From the NCBI RefSeq assembly GCF_050313795.1, contig NZ_JBNPMC010000018.1, forward strand, positions 3,792-67,791: a DNA stretch of 64,000 bases, in the 5' to 3' direction. A program made the translations under genes and the position numbers. Within the stretch, counting starts at the first letter, position 1. The number at the start of each line of letters is the position of its first letter. Shown one piece after another: positions 27,352 to 35,898 of this stretch. The notes under the pieces were generated by a model. That model had not been told where the DNA came from and did no database searches. It saw nothing but the letters and a program-made list of their open reading frames with translations. This stretch comes from CAMBRQ01 sp945870325 (GTDB lineage: Bacteria; Bacillota; Clostridia; Lachnospirales; Lachnospiraceae).

Positions 27352-28081
27352 GATCTATGTGATAGGAATTGGACCGGGTGCTTATGAACAGATGACGGTA
27401 AAAGCAGCAGAAGCATTAAAGGAATGTGAAGTAATTGTGGGATATACGGTGTATGTGGATCTTCTGCGGGAGCATTTTGGCGAGAAGGAATTCTTAACAA
27501 CTCCCATGCGGCAGGAAGTAAAGCGGTGCGAGATGGCTTTTTTGGAGGCGGCAAAAGGGCGGAAAACTGCGATGGTTTGTAGTGGGGATGCCGGAATCTA
27601 CGGAATGGCGGGTCTGATGTATGAGATTGGCGAGAAATATCCTGATGTAGAACTTGAGATCATCCCAGGGGTTACGGCTGCAATTGGCGGTGCTGCGGTA
27701 CTGGGGGCGCCTATGAGCCATGACTGTTGTCTGATTAGTTTAAGTGATCTTCTGACACCGTGGGAAACCATTGAAAAGAGGGTGAAGGCAGCAGCAGAGG
27801 CGGATTTTGTTATCTGCCTGTACAATCCTTCCAGTAAGAAGCGGGGAACATATCTGAATCAGGCATGTACCCTGATGTTGCAATATAAGCCGGAAGATAC
27901 GGTATGCGGAATCGTCAGAAATATAGCAAGAGATGGGGAAGAGATGGAGATTCTTACGCTAGAGGAACTGAAAGAGACTCCGGTAGATATGTTCTCTACT
28001 GTATTTGTGGGGAATCAGGATACGAAAGTGATTGGCGGGAAGATGGTTACACCGAGAGGATATCGCTATGAGAGAGACTAA
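27344..28081 (+). CDS. cbiH: Precorrin-3B / cobalt-factor III C17-methyltransferase
   Basis: 245 residues, tetrapyrrole methylase fold. IGIGPGAYEQMT at the N-terminus, VGYTVYVDL, CSGDAGIYGMAGLMYE, and the CLYNPSSKKRG motif typical of CbiH/CobJ. It methylates C17 with ring contraction. It starts inside the end of cbiG (TTG start by the reading frame) and overlaps the next gene by 14 bp. Confidence 0.93.
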   Translation: MNKIYVIGIGPGAYEQMTVKAAEALKECEVIVGYTVYVDLLREHFGEKEFLTTPMRQEVKRCEMAFLEAAKGRKTAMVCSGDAGIYGMAGLMYEIGEKYPDVELEIIPGVTAAIGGAAVLGAPMSHDCCLISLSDLLTPWETIEKRVKAAAEADFVICLYNPSSKKRGTYLNQACTLMLQYKPEDTVCGIVRNIARDGEEMEILTLEELKETPVDMFSTVFVGNQDTKVIGGKMVTPRGYRYERD

Positions 28082-30050
28082 GATATTGATCTATGCAGGC
28101 ACAACAGAGGGAAGAAGACTTGCGGAGTATCTGGTGCGGAGAAAGGTAAGAGTGCATGTCTGTGTTGCAACTGCTTATGGAGAGAGCCTTCTGCCGGAAG
28201 AAGCGTGTATTACCGTTACGCATGAACGGATGGATTGTGAAGAAATGCAGAACTTCATAAAGGAGTATGACCCTTTGTATGTCATTGATGCGACACACCC
28301 TTATGCCAAAGAAGTTACAGAGAATCTGAAAATGGCATGTGAGCAGTGCAAGGTTTCTTACCTGAGACTGATCAGAAGGCCGGAAGAGATACAGGATTGT
28401 ATCTGTGTGGAGAATGTAGAAGCGGCCGTTCGTTATCTGGAAGGAACGAAGGGAAACATTCTGGTAACTACCGGCAGTAAGGAACTGGAAGCCTATACGC
28501 ATCTGACAGATTATCAGGAGCGTGTCTATGCAAGGGTGCTGTCAGTGAAAAGCGTGGCAGCAAAGTGCGAAGATCTTGGATTCGCGGGCAGGCATCTGAT
28601 CTGTATGCAAGGTCCGTTTTCTGTGGAAATGAATCTGGCGATGATAAGAGAATATGGGATTGATTATCTGGTTACGAAGGAGTCGGGTGTCGCAGGAGGA
28701 TATCCTGAGAAATGCCAGGCAGCATACATGGCAGGTGCAAAACTTGTGGTCATAGGGAGACCTTTACTGGAAGATGGATATACATATGATGAAATAATTA
28801 GATTTTTAAAGAAAGAAATTAATTTACAAGATAAATGGAAAGTGACACTTGTAGGAATCGGTATGGGATCGGAGGATGTGTTTACGATAGAGGGAAAGAG
28901 AGCCTGCCAGAGCGCACAACTGCTGATTGGAGCAAAGCGTATGCTGGAAGCCGCATCCAGTGCCGGGCAGCCTACATATGCCGCATATAAACCAGATGAG
29001 ATCCTTCAGTATATCAAAACACATCCGGAGTATGAGGAAGTAGCCATTGCATTATCCGGAGATGTAGGGTTCTACAGTGGTGCAAGACGACTGCTGAGTC
29101 TGCTTAAAAAGGAACCGCAGGTAGAGGTGAAAGTAATTCCGGGTATCTCATCGGTTGCCTATCTTAGTGCCAGACTTGGAGTCTCCTGGGAGGATGCTGC
29201 ACTTGTCAGCGTTCATGGAAGAAAAGAGAACCTGATCTCTGTGGTATGCAATTCGAAGAAGACGATTGCGCTGGTAGGAACAGCAGATGGTGTACGGGAT
29301 ATCTGTAGGAAACTGGTAGAATTCGGTTATGGTCATCTTACGGTATGCGTTGGAACGGAACTGGCTTATGACACAGAAAAGATTGTAGATGGAACCGCGG
29401 GGTCTTTGGTAGATTATCAGGGAGGAGATCTGGCTGTGGTATATATAGAGAATCCGGATGGTGGAGAGGGGACGGTGACGCAGGGCTTGCCGGACCAGGC
29501 ATTCATCCGCGGGGATGTCCCTATGACGAAGGAAGAAGTGCGGTGCGTCAGCATTGCCAAACTTAGGCTGCGAAGAGATTCGATTGTCTATGATGTGGGA
29601 GCAGGAACCGGATCAGTTGCCGTAGAAGCGGCACTTAAGGCTGACCGGGGATGGGTATATGCGATTGAAATCAAGGAAGAAGCAGCAACCCTGATTCGGG
29701 AGAATCAAAAGAAGATGAGAGTGGATAATCTCACGGTTGTTAAAGGAGAAGCACCGGGTGTGCTTCAGGAACTTCCCGCTCCTGACTGCGTATTCATCGG
29801 AGGAAGCAAAGGTCATCTGAAAGAGATATTGCAGATGGTCGCTAAGAAGAATCCCAAAGCACGCGTTGTGATCAATGCAATCGCATTGGAGACACTGGCA
29901 GAGGCGATTGCCTGTATAAAGGAACTGTCGATTGCAGAGGAAGAGATTGTGCAGATTGCGGTTGCGAAAACAAGGAATATAGGACACTATCATATGATGA
30001 TGGGACAGAATCCGGTATTTGTCATTAGTTTCACCTTGAAGGGAGAGTAA
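28068..30050 (+). CDS. cbiJ-cbiE-cbiT: Trifunctional fusion: precorrin-6A reductase / C5,C15-methyltransferase-decarboxylase
   Basis: 660 residues from the ATG at 28068 (GAGAGGA 7 nt upstream; the longer frame start at 28032 lies deep in cbiH). Residues about 1-250 are CbiJ/CobK (YAGTTEGRRLAEYL, DATHPYA, TKESGVAGG), which reduces the macrocycle. Residues about 255-455 are CbiE (LVGIGMGSEDVFTIEGKRA, LSGDVGFYSGA). Residues about 470-660 are CbiT (VYDVGAGTGSVAVEAAL SAM loop, FIGGSKGHL), the C15-methyltransferase/decarboxylase. CbiET fusions (CobL) are common; a CbiJ-CbiE-CbiT triple fusion is less so. Three consecutive-stage activities in one chain suggest channelling. Confidence 0.93.
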   Translation: MRETKILIYAGTTEGRRLAEYLVRRKVRVHVCVATAYGESLLPEEACITVTHERMDCEEMQNFIKEYDPLYVIDATHPYAKEVTENLKMACEQCKVSYLRLIRRPEEIQDCICVENVEAAVRYLEGTKGNILVTTGSKELEAYTHLTDYQERVYARVLSVKSVAAKCEDLGFAGRHLICMQGPFSVEMNLAMIREYGIDYLVTKESGVAGGYPEKCQAAYMAGAKLVVIGRPLLEDGYTYDEIIRFLKKEINLQDKWKVTLVGIGMGSEDVFTIEGKRACQSAQLLIGAKRMLEAASSAGQPTYAAYKPDEILQYIKTHPEYEEVAIALSGDVGFYSGARRLLSLLKKEPQVEVKVIPGISSVAYLSARLGVSWEDAALVSVHGRKENLISVVCNSKKTIALVGTADGVRDICRKLVEFGYGHLTVCVGTELAYDTEKIVDGTAGSLVDYQGGDLAVVYIENPDGGEGTVTQGLPDQAFIRGDVPMTKEEVRCVSIAKLRLRRDSIVYDVGAGTGSVAVEAALKADRGWVYAIEIKEEAATLIRENQKKMRVDNLTVVKGEAPGVLQELPAPDCVFIGGSKGHLKEILQMVAKKNPKARVVINAIALETLAEAIACIKELSIAEEEIVQIAVAKTRNIGHYHMMMGQNPVFVISFTLKGE

Positions 30051-30055
30051 CCAGA

Positions 30056-31579
30056 ATGCATATTCCAAGAATATTGATTACTGCACCAGCCAGCGGCACT
30101 GGAAAGACACTTGTTACCTGTGGGATTCTGCAGGTATTGAAAAGCAGGGGAATGAAGACGGCTGCATTTAAGTGCGGACCAGATTATATTGATCCGATGT
30201 TCCATAGAGAGGTATTGGGGATTCCCAGTTACAATCTGGATACTTTCTTATGTGGAAAAGAAGGAGTAAGGAACCTTCTTGTTAAGAATGCAAAAAACGC
30301 GGAGATTGCAGTATTGGAAGGTGTGATGGGATATTATGACGGTCTTGCAGGGATCTCGACGGAAGGCAGTGCGTATGACGTTGCAGATACCACGGATACG
30401 CCAGCGATTCTGGTGGTGGACTGTAAAGGAGTCAGTGTATCGGTGGTGCCTTATATCCAAGGATTCCTTCATTATCGGGCTCAGAAAGACGAAAAACGTC
30501 ATCGCAATAGCCACATTGCTGGCGTGATTCTCAACCGTTTATCTCCGATGATGTACGGACGCATGAAGCAGATGATTGAAGAAGAGACGGATATCAAAGT
30601 CCTGGGATATGTTCCGGTTATGAAAGATTGTGTACTGGAGAGCCGGCATCTGGGGCTTAAGATGCCAGGAGAGGTGGATTCACTTCAATTACGGATCATG
30701 GAGTTGGGAAAGAAACTGGAGGAAACAATTGATATTGATGGGTTGTTGGAGATTGCCAGAAGAACCACAGAATTAACACCGGGAGTTGTTGGTGGAATGG
30801 ATGGAAAAGTACCCATGTGTGAGGAAACGACTGCATATGGGAATATAACTTTCGCTGAGGAAAGCGGGTGCCGATGCGGTGCAGATAGCCCATATCAGGG
30901 GCTTCGAATCGGCGTTGCAAAGGATGAAGCCTTCTGTTTTATGTATCAGGATAATCTGGATCTTATTGAAAGCATGGGTGTGAGGCTGATTCCTTTCTCC
31001 CCGATATCAGATAAGCATCTTCCGGAGCGATTGGACGGCTTGCTTTTATACGGGGGATACCCGGAATTGTATGCGGATAGACTAAGCCAGAATGAAAGTA
31101 TGCGTATGGAGATTAGAGAGGCGATTGAAAATGGTCTGCCCTGTATTGCGGAATGTGGCGGCTTTATGTATCTTCAGGAGAGTATTACGGATGAAGAAGG
31201 ACATACATATCCTATGGTTGGGGCGTTGAAGGGGAAGAGTTACTACACGCCTTCTCTTAAGCGGTTCGGATATATTACCTTATCAGGCGGCACTAAGACA
31301 GACGATATAGCGCAAAATGGCGCAGGAGTTAATGTGATAGGAAGTGGAAAGGTATTTGGCAAGGAAGTAGGAGAGATTCCGGCACATGAATTCCATTATT
31401 ATGATTCAGATGAATGCGGCAGCTCATTTACTGTGAAGAAACCATTGTCCCAGAGAAGTTGGAAGTGTATCATTAGTACAGAGACCTTGCTGGCGGGATA
31501 TCCCCATATTCATTATTATGGAAACTTGAATGTGATAAGGGCATTTTTAGATACATGCAGAAAAGAGGAGAAGGAATGA
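30056..31579 (+). CDS. cbiA: Cobyrinic acid a,c-diamide synthase
   Basis: 507 residues. ATP- and glutamine-dependent amidation of the a and c side chains. N-terminal dethiobiotin-synthetase-like domain with P-loop TAPASGTGKTLVT, then a class I glutamine amidotransferase domain with nucleophile cysteine in IAECGGFMYLQ and a late HEFHYYD histidine. A roughly 30-residue stretch near 270 (EETTAYGNITFAEESG) looks like a local insertion. It ends by overlapping cobT. Confidence 0.94.
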   Translation: MHIPRILITAPASGTGKTLVTCGILQVLKSRGMKTAAFKCGPDYIDPMFHREVLGIPSYNLDTFLCGKEGVRNLLVKNAKNAEIAVLEGVMGYYDGLAGISTEGSAYDVADTTDTPAILVVDCKGVSVSVVPYIQGFLHYRAQKDEKRHRNSHIAGVILNRLSPMMYGRMKQMIEEETDIKVLGYVPVMKDCVLESRHLGLKMPGEVDSLQLRIMELGKKLEETIDIDGLLEIARRTTELTPGVVGGMDGKVPMCEETTAYGNITFAEESGCRCGADSPYQGLRIGVAKDEAFCFMYQDNLDLIESMGVRLIPFSPISDKHLPERLDGLLLYGGYPELYADRLSQNESMRMEIREAIENGLPCIAECGGFMYLQESITDEEGHTYPMVGALKGKSYYTPSLKRFGYITLSGGTKTDDIAQNGAGVNVIGSGKVFGKEVGEIPAHEFHYYDSDECGSSFTVKKPLSQRSWKCIISTETLLAGYPHIHYYGNLNVIRAFLDTCRKEEKE

Positions 31580-32631
31580 CATTAGAGCAGATCATAGAAG
31601 GAATAAAACCGATAGATAGACATGCAGTGGAACTGGCTAAGAAAAAATGGAATTCTATTGCCAAGCCACTGCACAGCCTGGGGAAATTAGAAGAGCATAT
31701 CATCAGAATTGCAGGAATGACCGGAACCATCAATGTGGAAATGGATAAGAAAGCATTAATTGTAATGTGTGCGGATAATGGCGTAGTAGAAGAGGGAGTA
31801 ACCCAGACCGGACAGGAAGTAACGGCGATTGTGGCAGAGAATTTCCTTGACTGTAATGCCAGTGCGGCGATTATGTGTAAAAGAGCGGGGGTAGATATCT
31901 ATCCCATTGACATTGGAATGGTGGCAGATACCAGAGTGCCGAATTACAAAGTGGCGTATGGTACCAGGAATATGACCAAAGAGCCTGCCATGACGAGAGA
32001 AGAAGCAATGCAGGCAGTTCTGACGGGAATCGAACTGGTAAAAGCAAGGAAAGAAGAGGGCTATCAGATCATTGCAACCGGAGAGATGGGGATTGGCAAT
32101 ACGACGACCAGCAGTGCGGTGGCATCAGTGCTTCTGAACCGACCGGTAGACGTGATGACCGGACGAGGGGCAGGGCTTACCAGTGAAGGACTGAAACGTA
32201 AGATTCGGGCAATTGAGAAGGCAATCGAGATGAATCGCCCGGATGCAGAAGATGCGTTGGATGTGCTTGCCAAGGTGGGAGGATTCGATCTGGCAGGGCT
32301 TGCGGGAGTCTATCTGGGAGGCGCTTATTACCGGCTTCCGGTGGTGATTGATGGATTCATTTCGGCAGTGGCAGCACTGGCAGCAGTCCGTTTATGCCCT
32401 GTGTCAAGGGAATATATGCTCGCATCCCATGTGTCGAAAGAGCCGGGAACGCAGATGATACTGGATGAACTCGGAATGTCTGCATCCCTGACCTGTGATA
32501 TGTGTCTGGGAGAGGGAACCGGAGCAGTTGCGTTCTTGCCGGTGCTTGAGATGGCGCTGGAAGTGTATCAGAAAATGAGTACATTTTCGGAAAATAATAT
32601 TGAAGATTATGAGGAACTTGGTGATAAATAA
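31576..32631 (+). CDS. cobT: Nicotinate-nucleotide:dimethylbenzimidazole phosphoribosyltransferase
   Basis: 351 residues from the ATG at 31576 (GAGGAG upstream; ATGA overlap with cbiA). It activates the lower-ligand base as alpha-ribazole phosphate. Conserved blocks: KPLHSLGKLEEH, GEMGIGNTTTSSAV, GRGAGLTSEGL and SHVSKEPG. In anaerobes the base attached may not be dimethylbenzimidazole. The stop overlaps the cobU start (TAATG). Confidence 0.95.
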   Translation: MTLEQIIEGIKPIDRHAVELAKKKWNSIAKPLHSLGKLEEHIIRIAGMTGTINVEMDKKALIVMCADNGVVEEGVTQTGQEVTAIVAENFLDCNASAAIMCKRAGVDIYPIDIGMVADTRVPNYKVAYGTRNMTKEPAMTREEAMQAVLTGIELVKARKEEGYQIIATGEMGIGNTTTSSAVASVLLNRPVDVMTGRGAGLTSEGLKRKIRAIEKAIEMNRPDAEDALDVLAKVGGFDLAGLAGVYLGGAYYRLPVVIDGFISAVAALAAVRLCPVSREYMLASHVSKEPGTQMILDELGMSASLTCDMCLGEGTGAVAFLPVLEMALEVYQKMSTFSENNIEDYEELGDK

Positions 32632-33218
32632 TGATACATATGGTAACCGGCGGCAGTGGCAGTGGAAAGTCGGCATATGCGGAGGACTGGCTTCTGAAGA
32701 GGCAAAAAGAGAATCCGTGTACGCAATATGGTAAGGAATATAAAGAGAACAAGCTGCCGCTTCTTTATATCGCTACGATGATCCCATATGGGGAAGAGGC
32801 GAAGAAGAAGATTGAACGGCATCATCAGCTCCGGGCAGGGAAAGGATTCTCTACAATCGAGCGCTATACAGATCTGAAAGGACTTGAGATTCCTGCGAAT
32901 TCAGGGATTCTGCTGGAATGTGTATCGAATCTTGCAGCAAATGAATTCTACTGTGAAGACGGAACTATGAAGGAGAGAAAGGAGACACTGGATCGGATCA
33001 TTGAGGGAATACAGCATCTGTCCCGGGAGACCTGCTGTTTTACGATTGTGACGAATGAAGTGCATTCGGATATCAATGGCTACAGTCCTGAGACGGAAAA
33101 GTACCGGGAACTGCTGGGAATGGTGAATCAGCGGATTGCGGAGTTGGCAGATCGGGTGACAGAAGTGGTGTATGGGATTCCAGTGTGTATAAAAAGTGAT
33201 GAGCAGAGTATGGAATAG
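32631..33218 (+). CDS. cobU: Adenosylcobinamide kinase / adenosylcobinamide-phosphate guanylyltransferase
   Basis: 195 residues. P-loop GGSGSGKSAYAE near the N-terminus, the CobU segment IERYTDLKGLEIP, and ILLECVSNLAANEFY. It phosphorylates adenosylcobinamide and then transfers GMP, preparing it for CobS. An in-frame ATG at 32640 is a possible alternative start. Some 20 bp overlap with cobS. Confidence 0.92.
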   Translation: MIHMVTGGSGSGKSAYAEDWLLKRQKENPCTQYGKEYKENKLPLLYIATMIPYGEEAKKKIERHHQLRAGKGFSTIERYTDLKGLEIPANSGILLECVSNLAANEFYCEDGTMKERKETLDRIIEGIQHLSRETCCFTIVTNEVHSDINGYSPETEKYRELLGMVNQRIAELADRVTEVVYGIPVCIKSDEQSME

Positions 33219-33978
33219 TTTTAAAATAGCATTCGCTATGTATAGCAGAATTCCTATGCCAAGAAGTGAATGGACGGAGGAAAATATATCGTATGCTATG
33301 TGTTTCTTCCCGTGGGTAGGGGTAGTGATAGGAGCGGTATCTTACGGAATCTTTTGCCTGAAAGGTCTGGCATGTGAGCAGGGGATTCTTCTGAATGATC
33401 TGTTCTGGACGGCGTTGTTGGTATTAGTGCCGATCTTTATTACTGGTGGAATTCATATGGATGGATTCTTGGATACTCAGGATGCTTTGAGTTCTTATCA
33501 GCCGAAAGAAAGGCGCCTGGAAATTCTGAAAGATTCCCACGCGGGAGCATTCGCGATTATCTCTTGTGCGGTGTATATGGTGTTGTACCTGGGGGTCTAT
33601 TCATCGCTTACCAAGGCGAGTATCGAGGTGATCGCCCTAAGTTTTATGTTGTCCCGGACTCTAAGTGGATTATCGGTTCTTACATTTCCACAGGCAAGGA
33701 AGAAAGGGCTTGTGGCGACATTTTCCCAGAATGCGGCGAAGCGGACATCAAAAATGATGCTGATGGGGTATCTGGTGATTCTGTGTGTGGTAATGGTATT
33801 CGTAGGAAGATGGATGGGTCTGGCTGCATTGGTGGCGGCGGGACTAACGTTCCTGTATTATTATCGGATGTCAATGGAGAAGTTCGGGGGGATTACCGGA
33901 GATCTGGCAGGATATTTTTTGCAAATATGTGAATTACTTATGGCGCTGGCAGTGGTGATTGTGGATTCTTTGGTTTGA
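33199..33978 (+). CDS. cobS: Adenosylcobinamide-GDP ribazoletransferase (cobalamin synthase)
   Basis: 259 residues with about six membrane helices. GGIHMDGFLDTQDALSSYQPKERRLEILKDS-type motif (metal-binding aspartates) and the FGGITGDLAGYF C-terminal motif are diagnostic. It joins adenosylcobinamide-GDP and alpha-ribazole (phosphate) at the membrane. It starts inside cobU; GTG at 33196 is the alternative. Confidence 0.93.
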   Translation: MSRVWNSFKIAFAMYSRIPMPRSEWTEENISYAMCFFPWVGVVIGAVSYGIFCLKGLACEQGILLNDLFWTALLVLVPIFITGGIHMDGFLDTQDALSSYQPKERRLEILKDSHAGAFAIISCAVYMVLYLGVYSSLTKASIEVIALSFMLSRTLSGLSVLTFPQARKKGLVATFSQNAAKRTSKMMLMGYLVILCVVMVFVGRWMGLAALVAAGLTFLYYYRMSMEKFGGITGDLAGYFLQICELLMALAVVIVDSLV

Positions 33979-34023
33979 TAGTGTAAGATAGATTTGGGGC
34001 TGCTATCAGAAGAGGAGGAGAAG

Positions 34024-34401
34024 ATGGTCTTGATTATAGGTGGTGCGTATCAGGGGAAACTTAGGTATGCACGGAAAGAATATCCGGAGATTGGATGGGT
34101 TGATGGGAGAGAGTGTGGAGAAGAGGATCTGTACGTGTGCCAGGGGATTCATCATTTCCATGCTTATATTGAGCGGATGATGAGAGAAGGACGATGTGTG
34201 GATGATCTTGCCGGGAGAATATCTCTGCGGAATCCGGAAGTGGTGATTATCAGTGATGAGATTGGTTATGGGATTGTTCCTGTAGATCCGTTTGAACGGG
34301 AATATAGGGAGATGACAGGAAGGATATGTACAGAACTGGCGGCAGATGCTAAGAAGGTGTGCCGTGTAGTCTGCGGAATCGGGACGGTAATAAAAGGATG
34401 A
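34024..34401 (+). CDS. Short CobU-like P-loop protein
   Basis: 125 residues from the ATG at 34024 (GAGGAGGAG site); a TTG at 33994 is in frame but lies before the ribosome site. The N-terminus LIIGGAYQGKLRYARKEYP corresponds to the CobU P-loop, but the usual SGKS is QGKL here. The C-terminus (SDEIGYGIVPVDPFEREYREMTGRI ... CGIGTVIKG) matches CobU. The middle, including the guanylyltransferase histidine region, is shortened. It could be a subunit-like partner or a kinase-only relative. It lies between cobS and cobC with overlaps, so it is kept in the operon. Confidence 0.75.
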   Translation: MVLIIGGAYQGKLRYARKEYPEIGWVDGRECGEEDLYVCQGIHHFHAYIERMMREGRCVDDLAGRISLRNPEVVIISDEIGYGIVPVDPFEREYREMTGRICTELAADAKKVCRVVCGIGTVIKG

Positions 34402-35072
34402 AGATATATTTGATACGCCATTCTATGACGGAGGGAAACCGCTTAAAGCGGTATATTGGAACAACGGATGAAGACCTGTGTGAAGAAGGGATTGTGTTGC
34501 TGAGAGGCAGAAAATATCCGGAGGTGCAAGAGATTTATGTCAGTCCGATGAAACGTTGCTGTCAGACTGCCGATATGATCTATCCGGGACAGATTTATAC
34601 TGTGGTAGAGGAATTGGCGGAGTGTGATTTCGGACTCTTTGAGAATAAAAATTATCAGGAACTGGCGGACTGTGTGCAGTATCAGGAGTGGATTGACAGT
34701 AATGGGACGCTTCCATTCCCGGAGGGGGAGGGCAGAGAGGCATTCATCGAACGAAGTCTTCGGGGATTTGAAAAAGTTGTGAAGCAGTGCAGGGAATCGG
34801 GCATTCATACGGCAGCGCTTGTCGTACATGGTGGGACGATTATGAGTATTATGGAGCGATATGCGTATCCATTGGGAGATTATTACAATTATCAGGTAGG
34901 AAACGGAGAAGGATATGAACTTATTTTGGAAGATGACAATTCCGGTGTGCGTAGGATTCGTACTGGATCTGATCTTGGGAGATCCCAGGTGGCTGTATCA
35001 TCCGGTGCGTCTGATCGGGCATCTGATTACGGTGTCGGAAAGAATTATAAGAGGTTGTTTCCCAAAGTCTAA
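34398..35072 (+). CDS. cobC: Histidine-phosphatase family protein, probable alpha-ribazole phosphatase
   Basis: 224 residues from the ATG at 34398 (ATGA overlap with the previous gene). The phosphohistidine motif YLIRHSMTEGN (RH at about 7-8), VSPMKRC and a late VVHGG histidine define the phosphoglycerate-mutase-like fold. Context suggests removal of the 5'-phosphate of alpha-ribazole-P or cobalamin-P. The last 50 or so codons overlap the start of cbiB by 158 bp in another frame; the family normally ends near the YELILED segment, so the tail looks like a stop-loss extension. Confidence 0.85.
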   Translation: MKIYLIRHSMTEGNRLKRYIGTTDEDLCEEGIVLLRGRKYPEVQEIYVSPMKRCCQTADMIYPGQIYTVVEELAECDFGLFENKNYQELADCVQYQEWIDSNGTLPFPEGEGREAFIERSLRGFEKVVKQCRESGIHTAALVVHGGTIMSIMERYAYPLGDYYNYQVGNGEGYELILEDDNSGVRRIRTGSDLGRSQVAVSSGASDRASDYGVGKNYKRLFPKV

Positions 35073-35898
35073 GGCGGGAGAAAGGATTGGTGGAGGGCTG
35101 CTGGTTCTGATTGTTGTCAGTATAAGCACTGCGGTTCCGGCTTTGATTCTATCTGCTGCTTATGGATATGCATGGCAGCTTGGAATGGTAATTGAAAGTT
35201 TCATGTGTTATCAGATTCTTGCGACCAAGTCTTTGAAGGTAGAAAGCGATAAAGTGTACCGGGCGTTAAAGACGGAAGGGCTTGAGCAGGCAAGAAAAGC
35301 AGTATCCATGATCGTAGGAAGAGATACGAAGAGTCTTACGGAAGAAGGCGTGACGAAAGCGGCAGTAGAGACGGTGGCAGAGAATACTTCGGATGGAATT
35401 ATCGCCCCGCTATTCTATATGATGATTGGCGGAGCGGTGCTGGGATTTGGTTACAAGGCTGTCAATACGATGGATTCCATGGTAGGATATAAGAATGACA
35501 AATATCTGTATTTTGGAACGGCAGCGGCGAAATTGGATGATGTGGTGAATTATATCCCGGCGAGGCTGTCGGCATGGTTCATGATCCTGTCGGCAGCGGT
35601 AACAGGGATGGACTGGAAGAATGCAGGATATATCTACCGGAGAGACCGGTTCAACCATAAAAGCCCGAATGCGGCGCAGACAGAGTCGGTGATGGCGGGA
35701 GCGCTTGATGTCCAACTGGCGGGGAATGCATGGTATTTTGGCAAACTATATGAGAAGCCGACCATTGGAGATCCGATTCGAAAGATTGAAGCAGAGGATA
35801 TCCGAAGAGCACATACGCTGCTGTATGTAACGGCAGTCTTGGCGTTGCTCTTGATGAGTGTAGTGAAGATGGGGGTATTTGGAGTGTGTGGAATCTGA
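34915..35898 (+). CDS. cbiB: Adenosylcobinamide-phosphate synthase
   Basis: 327 residues with several membrane helices. N-terminal LILGDPRWLYHPVRLIGHLI and central ENTSDGIIAPLFYMMIGG, NTMDSMVGYKNDKY, and NAAQTESVMAGAL blocks are diagnostic. It attaches aminopropanol phosphate to adenosylcobyric acid. The start with GGAGAAGG upstream lies within cobC. Confidence 0.94.
   Translation: MNLFWKMTIPVCVGFVLDLILGDPRWLYHPVRLIGHLITVSERIIRGCFPKSKAGERIGGGLLVLIVVSISTAVPALILSAAYGYAWQLGMVIESFMCYQILATKSLKVESDKVYRALKTEGLEQARKAVSMIVGRDTKSLTEEGVTKAAVETVAENTSDGIIAPLFYMMIGGAVLGFGYKAVNTMDSMVGYKNDKYLYFGTAAAKLDDVVNYIPARLSAWFMILSAAVTGMDWKNAGYIYRRDRFNHKSPNAAQTESVMAGALDVQLAGNAWYFGKLYEKPTIGDPIRKIEAEDIRRAHTLLYVTAVLALLLMSVVKMGVFGVCGI

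Noticed and set aside
28047..28502. Minus-strand ORF at the cbiH/cbiJ boundary
   Set aside because: Shadow of the CbiJ coding sequence with Cys/His/Leu-rich noise composition.
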